64,000 nucleotides of DNA, from the NCBI GenBank assembly GCA_034110465.1, contig JAWUZD010000009.1, positions 248,001 through 312,000 on the forward strand. The letters are read 5' to 3'. Position 1 is the stretch's first letter. Every line of letters begins with the position of its first letter. Source of the stretch: Aurantibacter sp034110465. GTDB taxonomy: Bacteria > Bacteroidota > Bacteroidia > Flavobacteriales > Flavobacteriaceae. This document shows positions 45,201-53,914 of the stretch, piece after piece. Both the position numbers and the translations under genes were made by a program. The notes below the pieces were generated by a model that saw only the letters and a program-made list of their open reading frames with translations, was not told the origin of the DNA and made no database searches.

Positions 45201-45794
45201 TTTTTCTTGAGCACCACGAATGTCTACTTTCTTAATTTCGTATAAATCTTCAATGCCATCTTCTAAATATTCTCCAAACTCTTTTAATTTAGATATTGGA
45301 TAATCTCCAGAAATATTAATATTAAGAATTGGCATTTCTTCAGACATACTCAATTCAAAAACATTAGGTTCTACTTTTGCGCCATTAAAAGTTGGCCAAT
45401 CTTCACTAGAAGTTTCACTATCAATTTCGTCTTTTACTTTTGTTTTAGCTTGATCTATACTTAAACTTTCATCAAACTCAACGACAATCATAGAGTAGTC
45501 TTCTTGAGATGTAGATGTTATTTTAACCTTACCTGTAATTGTTTTTAACTTGTCTTCTAAAGGTTTAGTTATTAGCTTTTCAATGTCTTCTGCAGTGTTT
45601 CCAGGAAACAAAGAACTAATGTAAATTTTAGTTTCTTTAATTTCTGGAAAACTTTCTCTTGGCATACTAAAGTAGGCAGATGTTCCTAAAATTAATATTA
45701 AAGAAATCATCATATATATAGTGGTCTTGTTGCGAATTGCCCAAGATGATAAGATGAAATCTTTGTCGGTGTTTTTTTGTTTTTTATTAGTCAT
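42270..45794 (-). CDS. RND family efflux transporter, inner-membrane pump subunit
   Basis: A 1174-residue proton-driven pump of the AcrB/CusA superfamily. The N-terminal transmembrane helix (about 23-43) precedes two large periplasmic loops, and the two halves are separated by membrane bundles (about 350-560 and 950-1150). Motif GLIMGLGMLVDNGIVVVENV here split (about 408-425) holds the proton-relay Asp of helix 4 type pumps, and GIVVNNGVVLLDYAQ (about 1025) is its counterpart. It is about 100 residues longer than most AcrB-type pumps, with an extra hydrophobic stretch near 530-565 and after the second bundle. It is the last gene of the TetR-TolC-adaptor-pump operon. Confidence 0.94.
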   Translation of the reverse strand: MTNKKQKNTDKDFILSSWAIRNKTTIYMMISLILILGTSAYFSMPRESFPEIKETKIYISSLFPGNTAEDIEKLITKPLEDKLKTITGKVKITSTSQEDYSMIVVEFDESLSIDQAKTKVKDEIDSETSSEDWPTFNGAKVEPNVFELSMSEEMPILNINISGDYPISKLKEFGEYLEDGIEDLYEIKKVDIRGAQEKEVEVAVDIYKMMASQVSFDDIINTISRGNMTMSAGNFISSGQRRTIRIVGEINTPNELNNFVVKSEKGNSIYLKDVAEVIFTEKDKTTFAREFGETVVMLDVKKRAGKNMVTAAEKVQKIVADAKANVFPTNLKVTIANDQSSKTIGQVDDLVNNIIFGIILVVTVLMFFLGFKNALFVGFAIPMSMFMSLMILNYLGYTMNTMILFGLIMGLGMLVDNGIVVVENVYRLMEEEGLNRIDAAKKGIGEIAFPIIISTATTVAAFIPLGMWPGVMGEFMVYFPITLSVVLGSSLFVAIFFNSVLVSQFMTIEDKDMPLKQIITISGIVGGIGLLIMVFGGAYRGLGSVMIFTAIMLWIYRLVIRKMANRFQTKTLVSLENFYERILKGAFKGYKPQIIIISSFVLLVVAFMSFGGSVASQRTKIEFFPDNKPNQIIVYIEYPQGTDIEKTNAITKKIEAKVYSVINSSEYIKDGENFLVESAVSQVGEGAGNPQTDGGSAAEMPHKGKITASMRDYKYRNGKDSEVLRQKIQTALTGIYPGVLISVEKDANGPPAGAPINIEIQGEDYNELINLAEKMREFINSKNIAAIDELKIDVNKDKPSMQVVVDRKKAGELGVSTGQVGQQLRNSIFGAKAGIYKENGDDFDIYVRFNEENRYNKSAIFNQKITFRDMASGQTKEIPVSSVASQKNNSGFSAIKHKEGKRVVAVYSALAPGYTDAAAAVAQIEKEMAEFGELPKGVKFNYTGQIEEQNKQMEFLMGAFFTGLGLIFLILIFQFNSVSKPTIIMIAIFLSLIGVFGGIVISGAPFVIMMTMMGIISLAGIVVNNGVVLLDYAQLLIDRRKNALGLSENTFLPKEELLAQIIQSGKARLRPVLLTAITTILGLIPLAIGLNIDFFSLFSSFDPKIYFGGDNVIFWGPLAWTVIYGLFVATFLTLIVVPALFYLSVRLKMWLKRKSSNPEEGLDFKNSDQTVMLD

Positions 45795-45878
45795 TTTCTT
45801 TAAATGTTTATTGGTCTATGTGCTGATTTGTTCGTTTGATATTTTCAATTAAACATATCATCAGATAAACATTTTAAC

Positions 45879-47045
45879 TTATTTCATCACTTTAACTACT
45901 TGCCCGTCTTTTACACTACGAGCACCTTCATTTATAATTTCGTCATTATTATTTAAACCTGAAAGCACTTCAATAACATCGCCTTGAGTTTCTCCGGTAG
46001 TTATAATAATCTGTTTGGCAGTTGCTTTACCATTAGTTTTGTTTTTTAAAATATAAATGTATTGTTCTCCAGAAGCATTTTCTGAAATAATACTTTGCGG
46101 AATTAACAAGGCTGAATTATTAGAATAATCGTTTATTTTAAGTTTAGCTGTTAAGTTTGGTTTGATTGCGCTTTTAGTTTTAGGTAGTCCAATTTCAACT
46201 TTAAAAGTTCTATTTGCTGGATTTATAAAACTTCCGGTTTGTCTTACTTTAGATTCTACTTTTTCGCCTAAAACAGGAAATTCTACTTCTACCTTTGAGT
46301 CTTTAGATACTTGAGCTAAATAGCGTTCTGGAACATCTACTTCAATATACATATCGCTTAAATTTACTAATCTAATAATTGGAGATTGTCCCGCTGCAAC
46401 TACATTTCCTTGTTCTGTAATGACATCATCTACAACACCAGAAAAAGGTGCTGTAATTCTTGTTTTGGATAATTGACGGTTGATTTGGTTTAACAATTCT
46501 TGTTGAGATTGGTAATTAGATTTAGTTTGAAGAAACTGAATTTCACTACCAATTTTTTGATCCCATAAACGTTTTTGACGTTCGTAAGTTGTTTTGGCTA
46601 AATCTGTTTGTATTTGTAATTGTGCGCGTTGTTGTGCTAATCCGCCATCATCAATAGTAGCTAATAATTGCCCTTTAGACACTTTTTGCCCTTCCAAAAC
46701 TAAAACTTGCGTTAAAATCCCTGGCATTTCTGGCGTTAACACTAAATTCTGTTTAGTGGTAACGTTTCCTTGTAATTCTAAAAAATGATTAAATGCTTCT
46801 TTTTTAGTAACGAAAGACGTAATTAATGGTACATTTTTATCAGGATTTAACTCTGAAAGTTTTGTGTCAATTTGTTTAATTTTTTGAACTAATATTTGTT
46901 GTTGCGCAACTAAATCTACTCTTTTGGCGTTAATTTTTTCTGTTTCACCAGAACTTAAAATACTTTCTAAAGTCGCAGAATTTTCTTTGTTCCCACAAGA
47001 TAAAAGCATTAAGCTTAAAAATGTTATAGATAATATAGATTTCAT
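45879..47045 (-). CDS. RND efflux periplasmic adaptor (membrane fusion protein)
   Basis: A 388-residue lipoprotein-like adaptor. The N-terminus (SLMLLSCGNKEN) has a lipobox with Cys17. A coiled coil (about 34-66 and again about 140-190) flanks the lipoyl-like hairpin (about 85-130 and 190-225; MPGILTQVLVLEGQKVSKGQLLATI here split, then ITAPFSGVVDDVI). A beta-barrel and membrane-proximal domain follow. It links the pump to the TolC channel. It lies 84 bases before the pump gene and 10 bases after the TolC stop. Confidence 0.93.
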   Translation of the reverse strand: MKSILSITFLSLMLLSCGNKENSATLESILSSGETEKINAKRVDLVAQQQILVQKIKQIDTKLSELNPDKNVPLITSFVTKKEAFNHFLELQGNVTTKQNLVLTPEMPGILTQVLVLEGQKVSKGQLLATIDDGGLAQQRAQLQIQTDLAKTTYERQKRLWDQKIGSEIQFLQTKSNYQSQQELLNQINRQLSKTRITAPFSGVVDDVITEQGNVVAAGQSPIIRLVNLSDMYIEVDVPERYLAQVSKDSKVEVEFPVLGEKVESKVRQTGSFINPANRTFKVEIGLPKTKSAIKPNLTAKLKINDYSNNSALLIPQSIISENASGEQYIYILKNKTNGKATAKQIIITTGETQGDVIEVLSGLNNNDEIINEGARSVKDGQVVKVMK

Positions 47046-47055
47046 AAGTGTAGTA

Positions 47056-48378
47056 TTAAAAAGTTGTGGTTTGGTTTGTAATTGTATCTAGTTTTGCTTT
47101 TGCATTTAATACATTAAGCATAGCTTGTAAATATTCTTGTTGAATGCTGTAAAGTTGAATTTGAGCTTGTCTTAAATCAAAACTTGTAGAAACACCTTCA
47201 AAAAACTTAGTCTGATTTTTAGTTTCTATACGTTTTGCTAATGTTAGATTTTCGGTTTTGTTTTTGAAATCTTCTATAGCAAATTCATAATCAGATTTAG
47301 CTGCTGCTAATTGTAATTTTATGCGCTGCTCTGTTTCTGTTAAATTAAGTTCTGCTTTTTCAAGATTTATTTTTGCACGTTGTGTTCTTGCGCCGTGTTG
47401 TCCAGAGCTAAAAAGCGGTATTTTTATACTTGCTCCAAAAGAAGACGTTCCAATCCATTTTTTATCTGAATTTGTAAAATCGAATGATTCTCTGTTTGCT
47501 AAGTAACCACCATTTAGAAAAGCTCCAATGGTTGGTAAGTTTCGGCTACGTTCTAATTTAACCAATAATTCTTTTGATACTTTGTCGTTTTCAGCAATTT
47601 TAAAATCTATAGTATTCTTAACATCACTTAAGTCAGACAATTTAGTAAACACATTTTTTTCTGTTAATGATTTTAGATTGTCTTTTAGTATTATTTTTCG
47701 GTCAAGATCAATTCCTAAATTCACATTAAGCATTTGATATGCAATTTTTTGAAGACGCTTAGTTTTATTCAAGCTATTTTTAACTCCAGATAGCGTTATT
47801 TTTAATTGCTCTACACTTTCTTCTTCTTCAAAACCATTTTCGAAAATTTTAGTTATATCAAATAAGTTCTTTTCTAAAACTTGAATATTACTATTTAAAA
47901 TTTTCACACTTTCTTCTGCTAAAAGTACATTTCCATAAGCATTAATAACAGCTTCTCTTATTTGTAGGTCGGTTTTAGCTTTAGCATTTTCGCTAATCTG
48001 TAAAAATACTTTTGCAGATTGAAGGCCAACTATATAAGAACCATCAAAAATCATTTGATTTAATGAAGCTGATGCATTCATTTGATGTTGCGCACCAAAT
48101 TCTGGAATACCATCACCATTAAAATCTACTGGGTCAAACTGTTGCTCTATGTTATTAATATAATCTACTTGTCCGGAAATTTGAGGAAATCCACCACGAA
48201 TAGTTTCTTTTTTTTGCTGTATAGCAGCATCAACATCGTGGGCTGCGTTAATAGCGGTTCGGTTAGATTTAAGTGCGTAATCAATAGCTTCTTGTAAACT
48301 TAAAGATTCTGGAGTATTAGTTTGTCCAACTACAGACACACTAATAAATAGAGCACATAAAATGAGATATTTAGTCAT
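47056..48378 (-). CDS. TolC family outer-membrane efflux protein
   Basis: A 440-residue outer-membrane channel with a signal peptide (about 1-18, ending VVGQ). It has the duplicated helical TolC/OEP pattern, with LSLQEAIDYALKSNRTAINA (about 25-44) and the second repeat near 245 and 340. The C-terminal coiled coil carries FEGVSTSFDLRQAQIQLY. It is the exit duct of the RND pump encoded downstream. Its start overlaps the TetR stop by eight bases. Confidence 0.93.
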   Translation of the reverse strand: MTKYLILCALFISVSVVGQTNTPESLSLQEAIDYALKSNRTAINAAHDVDAAIQQKKETIRGGFPQISGQVDYINNIEQQFDPVDFNGDGIPEFGAQHQMNASASLNQMIFDGSYIVGLQSAKVFLQISENAKAKTDLQIREAVINAYGNVLLAEESVKILNSNIQVLEKNLFDITKIFENGFEEEESVEQLKITLSGVKNSLNKTKRLQKIAYQMLNVNLGIDLDRKIILKDNLKSLTEKNVFTKLSDLSDVKNTIDFKIAENDKVSKELLVKLERSRNLPTIGAFLNGGYLANRESFDFTNSDKKWIGTSSFGASIKIPLFSSGQHGARTQRAKINLEKAELNLTETEQRIKLQLAAAKSDYEFAIEDFKNKTENLTLAKRIETKNQTKFFEGVSTSFDLRQAQIQLYSIQQEYLQAMLNVLNAKAKLDTITNQTTTF

Positions 48379-48985
48379 TGTTTTCGGATTGGTTTTTAAT
48401 AAATTTATTTAATGTTTTCATTCCTTTTTCTGTTACAATAGCTCTTAAATGATATTCTAAGTAATCTTCCATTAAATCTGAAACTGAATATTTATGAGCT
48501 GGAAAAATAGTTTGATCTTTTATTCCTGTCATTCCATTAAAATACATTCGAGATATAAAATCGACATTTATATTAGCTCTAAAAACGCCCGTTTTTTTTC
48601 CATGACTTAAACTTTTACTTATAGAATCGTGCATTTTCTCAAATTGCTTTTCGCGAAGCATTTCGTGGATTTCGAAATAATATTTTTTAAGCTGGTACTG
48701 TGGAGATGTTTTTTCGTTTTTTAAATGCTGCATTACAAACATTTTTATGTCGTATAATTCTTCGATAGGATTAGAAGATTTATCAAAAATGCAATCAATT
48801 CCGTCGCAAATCACATCAAAAAGATGAAATGTTGCTGCTTCTACTAACTTCGTTTTGTTTTTAAAATACACATAAATGGTTTTTTTAGATATGCCCATTT
48901 CGTTAGCAATATCGTCCATTGTAACACTTTTAAATCCGAGATTTAAAAATAGTTCTGTAGATTTTATTATAATTTTTTCCTTCAT
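48371..48985 (-). CDS. TetR/AcrR family transcriptional regulator
   Basis: A repressor of about 204 residues with the N-terminal TetR helix-turn-helix (KSTELFLNLGFKSVTMDDIA then MGISKKTIYVYFKNKTKLV). The C-terminal ligand domain shows no close recognisable subgroup. It is the first gene of the efflux operon and probably represses it until a pump substrate binds. The frame is open to an ATG at 49048, but a -7 box (48994-49001) lies inside that extension, so I place the start at 48985 (MKEKIIIKSTELF). Confidence 0.9.
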   Translation of the reverse strand: MKEKIIIKSTELFLNLGFKSVTMDDIANEMGISKKTIYVYFKNKTKLVEAATFHLFDVICDGIDCIFDKSSNPIEELYDIKMFVMQHLKNEKTSPQYQLKKYYFEIHEMLREKQFEKMHDSISKSLSHGKKTGVFRANINVDFISRMYFNGMTGIKDQTIFPAHKYSVSDLMEDYLEYHLRAIVTEKGMKTLNKFIKNQSENND

Positions 48986-48993
48986 ATACTTTG

Positions 48994-49001
48994 CAAATAT
49001 A
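48994..49001 (-). promoter_or_regulatory. -7 box of the efflux operon
   Basis: On the minus strand this is TATATTTG, a full TAnnTTTG match that ends eight bases before the TetR ATG, so the leader is very short or absent. Confidence 0.55.
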
Positions 49002-49006
49002 CAAAG

Positions 49007-49030
49007 GAAACTTTTAATGTTTCTAAAGTT
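49007..49030. promoter_or_regulatory. candidate TetR operator (overlapping inverted repeats)
   Basis: GAAAC-N7-GTTTC (49007-49023) and AACTTT-N10-AAAGTT (49009-49030) overlap just upstream of the efflux -7 box, where a TetR-family dimer would block RNA polymerase. Neither is long, so this is a candidate only. Confidence 0.35.
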
Positions 49031-49091
49031 TTCTTTTGTTTTAATCAATTTTTAACATTGTCAACATAGCTTTATTAAACGTAGTTTTAGT

Positions 49092-49099
49092 TATTTTTG
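49092..49099 (+). promoter_or_regulatory. -7 box of the polyprenyl synthetase gene
   Basis: TATTTTTG matches TAnnTTTG, with a TTG at 49068-49070 at about the right distance for the -33 element. It ends four bases before the ATG, so the transcript is probably leaderless or nearly so. Confidence 0.55.
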
Positions 49100-49103
49100 C
49101 TAA

Positions 49104-50078
49104 ATGCAAAGCACACCATATTATCAAGAAGAATTTATTAGCTACCTAAATACATTCACTGTAAAAAGAGAGCCAGCTAATCTTTATGAGCCCGTAAATT
49201 ATATTTTACAATTAGGCGGAAAACGTCTAAGACCAGTATTAACTTTAATGTCTGCCGATATTTTTGACGGAGATTATAAACAAGCACTTGCTGCGGCATT
49301 AAGCATAGAAGTATTTCATAATTTCTCTTTAGTGCACGACGATATTATGGATGCTGCGCCTTTAAGAAGAGGACAAGAAACGGTTCATATTAAATGGGAT
49401 ATTAATACGGGAATTCTATCTGGAGACGCAATGTTGATTTTGGCTTATCAGTTATTTGAGAAATACGAGCCTAAAACATTCCAAGCTTTAGCAAAATTAT
49501 TTAGTAAAACAGCTTTACAAGTATGCGAAGGACAACAATACGATGTTGATTTTGAAGTTAGAAACGATGTGACTATTGCTGAGTATTTAAAAATGATTGA
49601 ATATAAAACTGCTGTTTTAGTTGGTGCAGCAATGCAAATGGGTGCAATTGTGGCAAAAGCTAACCAAGAAAATCAAGATGCTATTTATAACTTTGGTCGT
49701 TTATTAGGTATTGCATTTCAATTACAAGACGATTATTTAGATGCTTTTGGTGACCCTAAAACGTTTGGAAAACAAGTTGGTGGCGATATTATTGAAAATA
49801 AGAAGACTTATTTATACTTAAAAGCATTAGAATTTTTAAATGATGCTGAAGCAAAAGAACTTAATGTTTTATTTAATCAAGAATTATCTGAGAATGCTGA
49901 TAAAATTGAACGCGTAAAAACGTTGTTTATAAATAGTGGATCTGCTAAAGCAACAAAGCAAGCCATAAAAGATTATACTGATAAAGCTTATAAGGTATTA
50001 GAAAATTTAACGATTTCAAACAATAAAAAAGATCAATTAAAAGCTTTTGGAAATGCTTTAATGACAAGAACGGTTTAA
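49104..50078 (+). CDS. polyprenyl synthetase family protein (trans-isoprenyl diphosphate synthase)
   Basis: A 324-residue all-helical enzyme that extends isoprenyl diphosphates, giving chains for quinones or carotenoids. Both aspartate-rich motifs are present: DDIMD (79-83) in LVHDDIMDAAPLRRG and DDYLD (209-213) in QLQDDYLDAFGD, as well as LQLGGKRLRPVL. The product length cannot be read with confidence. The start is close behind a promoter box. A small conserved gene follows 21 bases downstream. Confidence 0.94.
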   Translation: MQSTPYYQEEFISYLNTFTVKREPANLYEPVNYILQLGGKRLRPVLTLMSADIFDGDYKQALAAALSIEVFHNFSLVHDDIMDAAPLRRGQETVHIKWDINTGILSGDAMLILAYQLFEKYEPKTFQALAKLFSKTALQVCEGQQYDVDFEVRNDVTIAEYLKMIEYKTAVLVGAAMQMGAIVAKANQENQDAIYNFGRLLGIAFQLQDDYLDAFGDPKTFGKQVGGDIIENKKTYLYLKALEFLNDAEAKELNVLFNQELSENADKIERVKTLFINSGSAKATKQAIKDYTDKAYKVLENLTISNNKKDQLKAFGNALMTRTV

Positions 50079-50099
50079 GTTTCAATCTTAAAAATTTTC

Positions 50100-50453
50100 A
50101 TGAAATTACCTGAAACATACTCTAACTTAATTGACGAAGCAGAAAGCTTAGACTTATATAAAAAATTGATTATTCAATTAAATAAAGATTTTTTATATGC
50201 TAATATAGATTTGGATTTTGAAGAAGATATATTACCAACCTCTTTAAAAATAATGCTTCACGAAACGATATATCGATTAATTCAAGAAAAATTCGCAGAT
50301 TACTTAAATCTACTTTATATTATAGATGTTTCAGAAGAAAAAATAAAACAACTTAATGGAGACGATACGTTAAAACTATCTGAAGAAGTGTCTTTTTTAA
50401 TATTGCAACGTGAATGGCAAAAGGTTTGGTTTAAGAATAAATACTCGTCTTAA
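50100..50453 (+). CDS. conserved hypothetical protein downstream of polyprenyl synthetase
   Basis: A 117-residue acidic, mostly helical soluble protein with no signal peptide or recognised motif. It contains EEDILPTSLKIMLHETIYRLIQE (here split) and FLILQREWQKVWFK. I recall similar small proteins following the same synthetase in flavobacteria, which would support a real and conserved gene. Its function is unknown. It sits 21 bases after the synthetase and is likely cotranscribed. Confidence 0.75.
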   Translation: MKLPETYSNLIDEAESLDLYKKLIIQLNKDFLYANIDLDFEEDILPTSLKIMLHETIYRLIQEKFADYLNLLYIIDVSEEKIKQLNGDDTLKLSEEVSFLILQREWQKVWFKNKYSS

Positions 50454-50485
50454 TATTTTCCTTTTGGGAAGACTTAAAGATGGGA

Positions 50486-51031
50486 TTAAAAAAAGACCCT
50501 AACAAAAGGCACAATAGCATCTGCATAAACGCTATTTCTCTCATTAAATAATAAATTATATCGCAAACCAATAGTTACATTATTGGTTCTGTATCCAGCT
50601 CCAATAAACAGAGCTGGAGAGCAATAATTATCGCTTGGCAAGCCTTGATTTAACCCTTCGTAATTTCTATTTACACGAAGTTGTTCGAATTCTGTAGAAA
50701 TCTGAATAGCATTAATAGGATTGTATAAACCTATAATACTTCCGCCATAAATATTAGACTTAAATCTATTTCTAAATCGGTTATATGTATAATTTAAAGA
50801 AGTTCCAAAAGAAAACTGATTATTAAAATCATATATAGCACTTGGTGATACGCCTAAAGTAAAAAAATCTGTTCCTGAACTTAATCCCAAACCGCCACCA
50901 AATCGCACTTGTTTCCAAAAATCACTTTTTGGTGATTCTATTTCTGTTTGTGTAAAACTAAAGTTAAAACTTAGGTAAATTATCACTATAATAAATTTTA
51001 AAGTTATATTTTTAAGGTTACAATAAATCAT
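50486..51031 (-). CDS. small outer-membrane beta-barrel-like protein beside sucA
   Basis: A protein of about 181 residues with a signal-like hydrophobic N-terminus (ending FSFTQ at about 30). Alternating beta strands follow, such as VRFGGGLGLSSGTDFFTLGVSPSAIY (here split), NFNNQFSFGTSLNYTYN-like and NVTIGLRYNLLF, ending in aromatic VRVFF. This fits a small outer-membrane barrel. Relatives, as I recall, are often labelled alpha-ketoglutarate decarboxylase in databases, apparently because they lie next to sucA; nothing enzymatic is visible. The ATG at 51031 (MIYCNLKN) is preferred over one at 51130, which would run into the divergent sucA promoter. Confidence 0.75.
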   Translation of the reverse strand: MIYCNLKNITLKFIIVIIYLSFNFSFTQTEIESPKSDFWKQVRFGGGLGLSSGTDFFTLGVSPSAIYDFNNQFSFGTSLNYTYNRFRNRFKSNIYGGSIIGLYNPINAIQISTEFEQLRVNRNYEGLNQGLPSDNYCSPALFIGAGYRTNNVTIGLRYNLLFNERNSVYADAIVPFVRVFF

Positions 51032-51099
51032 GTTCAATACTTTTTTGAAAATTTCTACGATAAATATACTAAAATAGATGGTGTTTTTGGTAATTGTTG

Positions 51100-51107
51100 T
51101 ATTTTTG
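51100..51107 (+). promoter_or_regulatory. -7 box for sucA
   Basis: TATTTTTG matches TAnnTTTG, 38 bases before the sucA ATG. A clear -33 element was not identified. Confidence 0.45.
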
Positions 51108-51145
51108 ATAAAATTTGTTGAAGCGAACACGCCTATTAAATTATA

Positions 51146-53902
51146 ATGGATAAATATTCCTTTTTAAACGCAGCACACACAGCATACTTTGCTGATTTAT
51201 ACGACCAATATCTTAAAAATCCAGATTCTGTTGAGCCTAGTTGGAGAGCCTTTTTTCAAGGTTACGACTTTGGAAGTGAGAGTTTTGGCGAGTTAGATAG
51301 CCTTGCAGAAGGTGTTTCTGCTCAAATTCCAGAACAGGTTCAAAAAGAATTTCAAGTTATTAAATTAATTGATGGCTATAGAAATAGAGGTCACTTATTT
51401 ACAAGAACAAATCCAGTTAGAGAAAGACGCAAATATGCGCCAACTTTAGAGATTGAAAATTTTGGGTTATCAAAATCGGATTTAGGAACTGTTTTTAATG
51501 CTGGAGATATCTTGAGTATAGGAAAGCAAACGTTACAAGAAATAATCGATCATTTAGAGCGAATTTATTGTCAGTCTATTGGTGTTGAATATATGTATAT
51601 CAGAAAACCTGAAGAAATTGCATATATTCAAGCAAAGCTGAATGAAAATGATAATCATCCAAAATTCTCACCAGAACAAAAAAAGCACATCCTTAAAAAA
51701 TTAAACGAAGCTGTATCGTTTGAAAGCTTTTTACATACAAAATATGTAGGACAAAAACGTTTTTCGCTTGAAGGTGGAGAATCTCTAATTCCAGGACTAG
51801 ATGCTTTAATAGAAAAAGCAGCAGAAGTTGGTGTTAAGGAATTTGTTATGGGAATGGCACATAGAGGTCGTTTAAGTACATTAACAAATATTTTCGGAAA
51901 ACCAGCTAAAGATATTTTTAGTGAATTTGACGGAAAAGATTATGAAGAGAAAGTTTTTGATGGTGATGTAAAGTACCATTTAGGCTGGACAAGCACTAGA
52001 AAAACAGATACAGGTAAAGAAATAAAACTTAGTATAGCTCCTAATCCATCGCATCTAGAAACTGTTGGTGCAGTTGTTCAAGGTATAGTTAGATCTAAGC
52101 AAGATAAATATTATAGTGATGATTTTAGTCAAGTTCTGCCTATAGTAGTTCACGGAGATGCGGCAATTGCTGGCCAAGGGTTGGTTTACGAAATTGTGCA
52201 GATGGTTCAATTAGATGGCTATAAAACTAATGGAACTATCCATATAGTTGTAAATAACCAAGTTGGATTTACTACCAATTATTTAGATGCACGTTCTAGT
52301 ACTTATTGTACAGATATTGCAAAAGTAACATTATCTCCAGTATTACATGTTAACGCAGACGATGCTGAAGCTGTTGTACATGCTATGACATTTGCTTTAG
52401 ATTTTAGAATGAAATTTAAGCGCGATGTATTTATAGATTTATTAGGTTATCGTAAATATGGACACAATGAAGGTGATGAACCTCGTTTTACACAGCCTAA
52501 ACTATATAAGGCAATCTCTAAACATGCTAACCCAAGAGATATTTATGCTGAAAAACTATTAGCTTCTAATATAATTGATAAAGGTTATGTTAAAGAACTA
52601 GAAGTTGCTTACAAAGAAAAATTAGAAGAAAAATTAGAAGATTCTCGTAAAGAAGATAAAACCATTATTACACCATTTATGCAAGATGAATGGGTAGACT
52701 ATACTCGTGTAGACGAAAAAATAATGATGGAGGCAATTGATACTAAAGTAGATTCAAAAACTTTAGCATCTATAACTAAAGTAATATCTAACTTACCAAA
52801 AGAGAAAAAATTTATACGTAAAATAGAACGTCTAATACAGTCACGTCAAACCATGTTTGATGATAACAAATTAGACTGGTCTATGGCAGAACACTTAGCT
52901 TATGGGTCTTTATTAAAGGACGGATTTGATGTAAGAATTTCTGGTCAAGATGTAGAAAGAGGAACATTTTCTCACAGACATGCTGTAGTTAAAGTTGAAG
53001 ATAGCGAAGAAGAAATAGTTCTTTTAAATAATTTAGAAGGCAAACAAGGTAGATTTGATATTTACAACTCGTTACTTTCAGAATATGGTGTAGTAGGTTT
53101 TGACTACGGTTATGCTATGGCAAACCCAAAAGCATTAACCATTTGGGAAGCACAATTTGGAGACTTTAGTAATGGAGCTCAAATTATGTTAGATCAATAC
53201 ATCTCATGTGGTGAAGATAAATGGAAAACACAGAATGGCTTAGTTATGTTCCTGCCTCATGGGTACGAAGGTCAAGGAGCAGAGCATTCATCTGGTAGAA
53301 TGGAACGTTATTTACAGTTATGCGCAAAAAGCAATATGTTTGTTGCTAACTGCACAAATCCAGCTAATATGTTTCATTTATTAAGAAGACAAATGTTAGC
53401 TAATTTCAGAAAACCACTAATTATATTTACTCCAAAGAGTTTGTTGCGTCACCCAAAATGTGTTTCGACTGTGCAGGATTTTTCAGAAGGAGAATTCCAA
53501 ATGTTAATTAACGAAGAAACCATAAAACCTAAAGAGGCTAAAACATTAGTGTTTGTTTCTGGTAAGTTTTATTACGATTTATTAGAGCGCAGAGAAGAAA
53601 CTAATAGAAGTGATGTTGCTCTAGTAAGAGTTGAACAATTATTTCCATTACCTTTAAAAGAAATTAAAGCTGTATTAAAACAATATAGTAATGTAAAAGA
53701 TGTTGTTTGGGCACAAGAAGAACCAAGAAACATGGGAGCATATTCACATATATTAATGAATTTAGATGAAGCTAAAACATTTAGAGCTGCATCTAGAAGA
53801 GCATATAGCGCTCCTGCTGCAGGAAGCTCTACGCGTTCAAAAAAACGTCATCAAGAAGTTATTGATTATGTTTTTGATGTGTCAAAAAACAACCAAAGAT
53901 AA
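51146..53902 (+). CDS. sucA: 2-oxoglutarate dehydrogenase E1 component
   Basis: A 918-residue thiamine-diphosphate enzyme of the citric-acid cycle, decarboxylating 2-oxoglutarate. The N-terminal E2-binding-type segment (FLNAAHTAYFADLYDQYLKNP here split) precedes the TPP-binding core (GMAHRGRLSTL, VHGDAAIAGQG at about 337, then VNNQVGFTT). The C-terminal transketolase-like half has HGYEGQGAEHSSGRMERYLQ and the terminal EEPRNMGAY. Length is normal. sucB follows with one small gene between. Confidence 0.97.
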   Translation: MDKYSFLNAAHTAYFADLYDQYLKNPDSVEPSWRAFFQGYDFGSESFGELDSLAEGVSAQIPEQVQKEFQVIKLIDGYRNRGHLFTRTNPVRERRKYAPTLEIENFGLSKSDLGTVFNAGDILSIGKQTLQEIIDHLERIYCQSIGVEYMYIRKPEEIAYIQAKLNENDNHPKFSPEQKKHILKKLNEAVSFESFLHTKYVGQKRFSLEGGESLIPGLDALIEKAAEVGVKEFVMGMAHRGRLSTLTNIFGKPAKDIFSEFDGKDYEEKVFDGDVKYHLGWTSTRKTDTGKEIKLSIAPNPSHLETVGAVVQGIVRSKQDKYYSDDFSQVLPIVVHGDAAIAGQGLVYEIVQMVQLDGYKTNGTIHIVVNNQVGFTTNYLDARSSTYCTDIAKVTLSPVLHVNADDAEAVVHAMTFALDFRMKFKRDVFIDLLGYRKYGHNEGDEPRFTQPKLYKAISKHANPRDIYAEKLLASNIIDKGYVKELEVAYKEKLEEKLEDSRKEDKTIITPFMQDEWVDYTRVDEKIMMEAIDTKVDSKTLASITKVISNLPKEKKFIRKIERLIQSRQTMFDDNKLDWSMAEHLAYGSLLKDGFDVRISGQDVERGTFSHRHAVVKVEDSEEEIVLLNNLEGKQGRFDIYNSLLSEYGVVGFDYGYAMANPKALTIWEAQFGDFSNGAQIMLDQYISCGEDKWKTQNGLVMFLPHGYEGQGAEHSSGRMERYLQLCAKSNMFVANCTNPANMFHLLRRQMLANFRKPLIIFTPKSLLRHPKCVSTVQDFSEGEFQMLINEETIKPKEAKTLVFVSGKFYYDLLERREETNRSDVALVRVEQLFPLPLKEIKAVLKQYSNVKDVVWAQEEPRNMGAYSHILMNLDEAKTFRAASRRAYSAPAAGSSTRSKKRHQEVIDYVFDVSKNNQR

Positions 53903-53914
53903 AAATTAGGAGTT

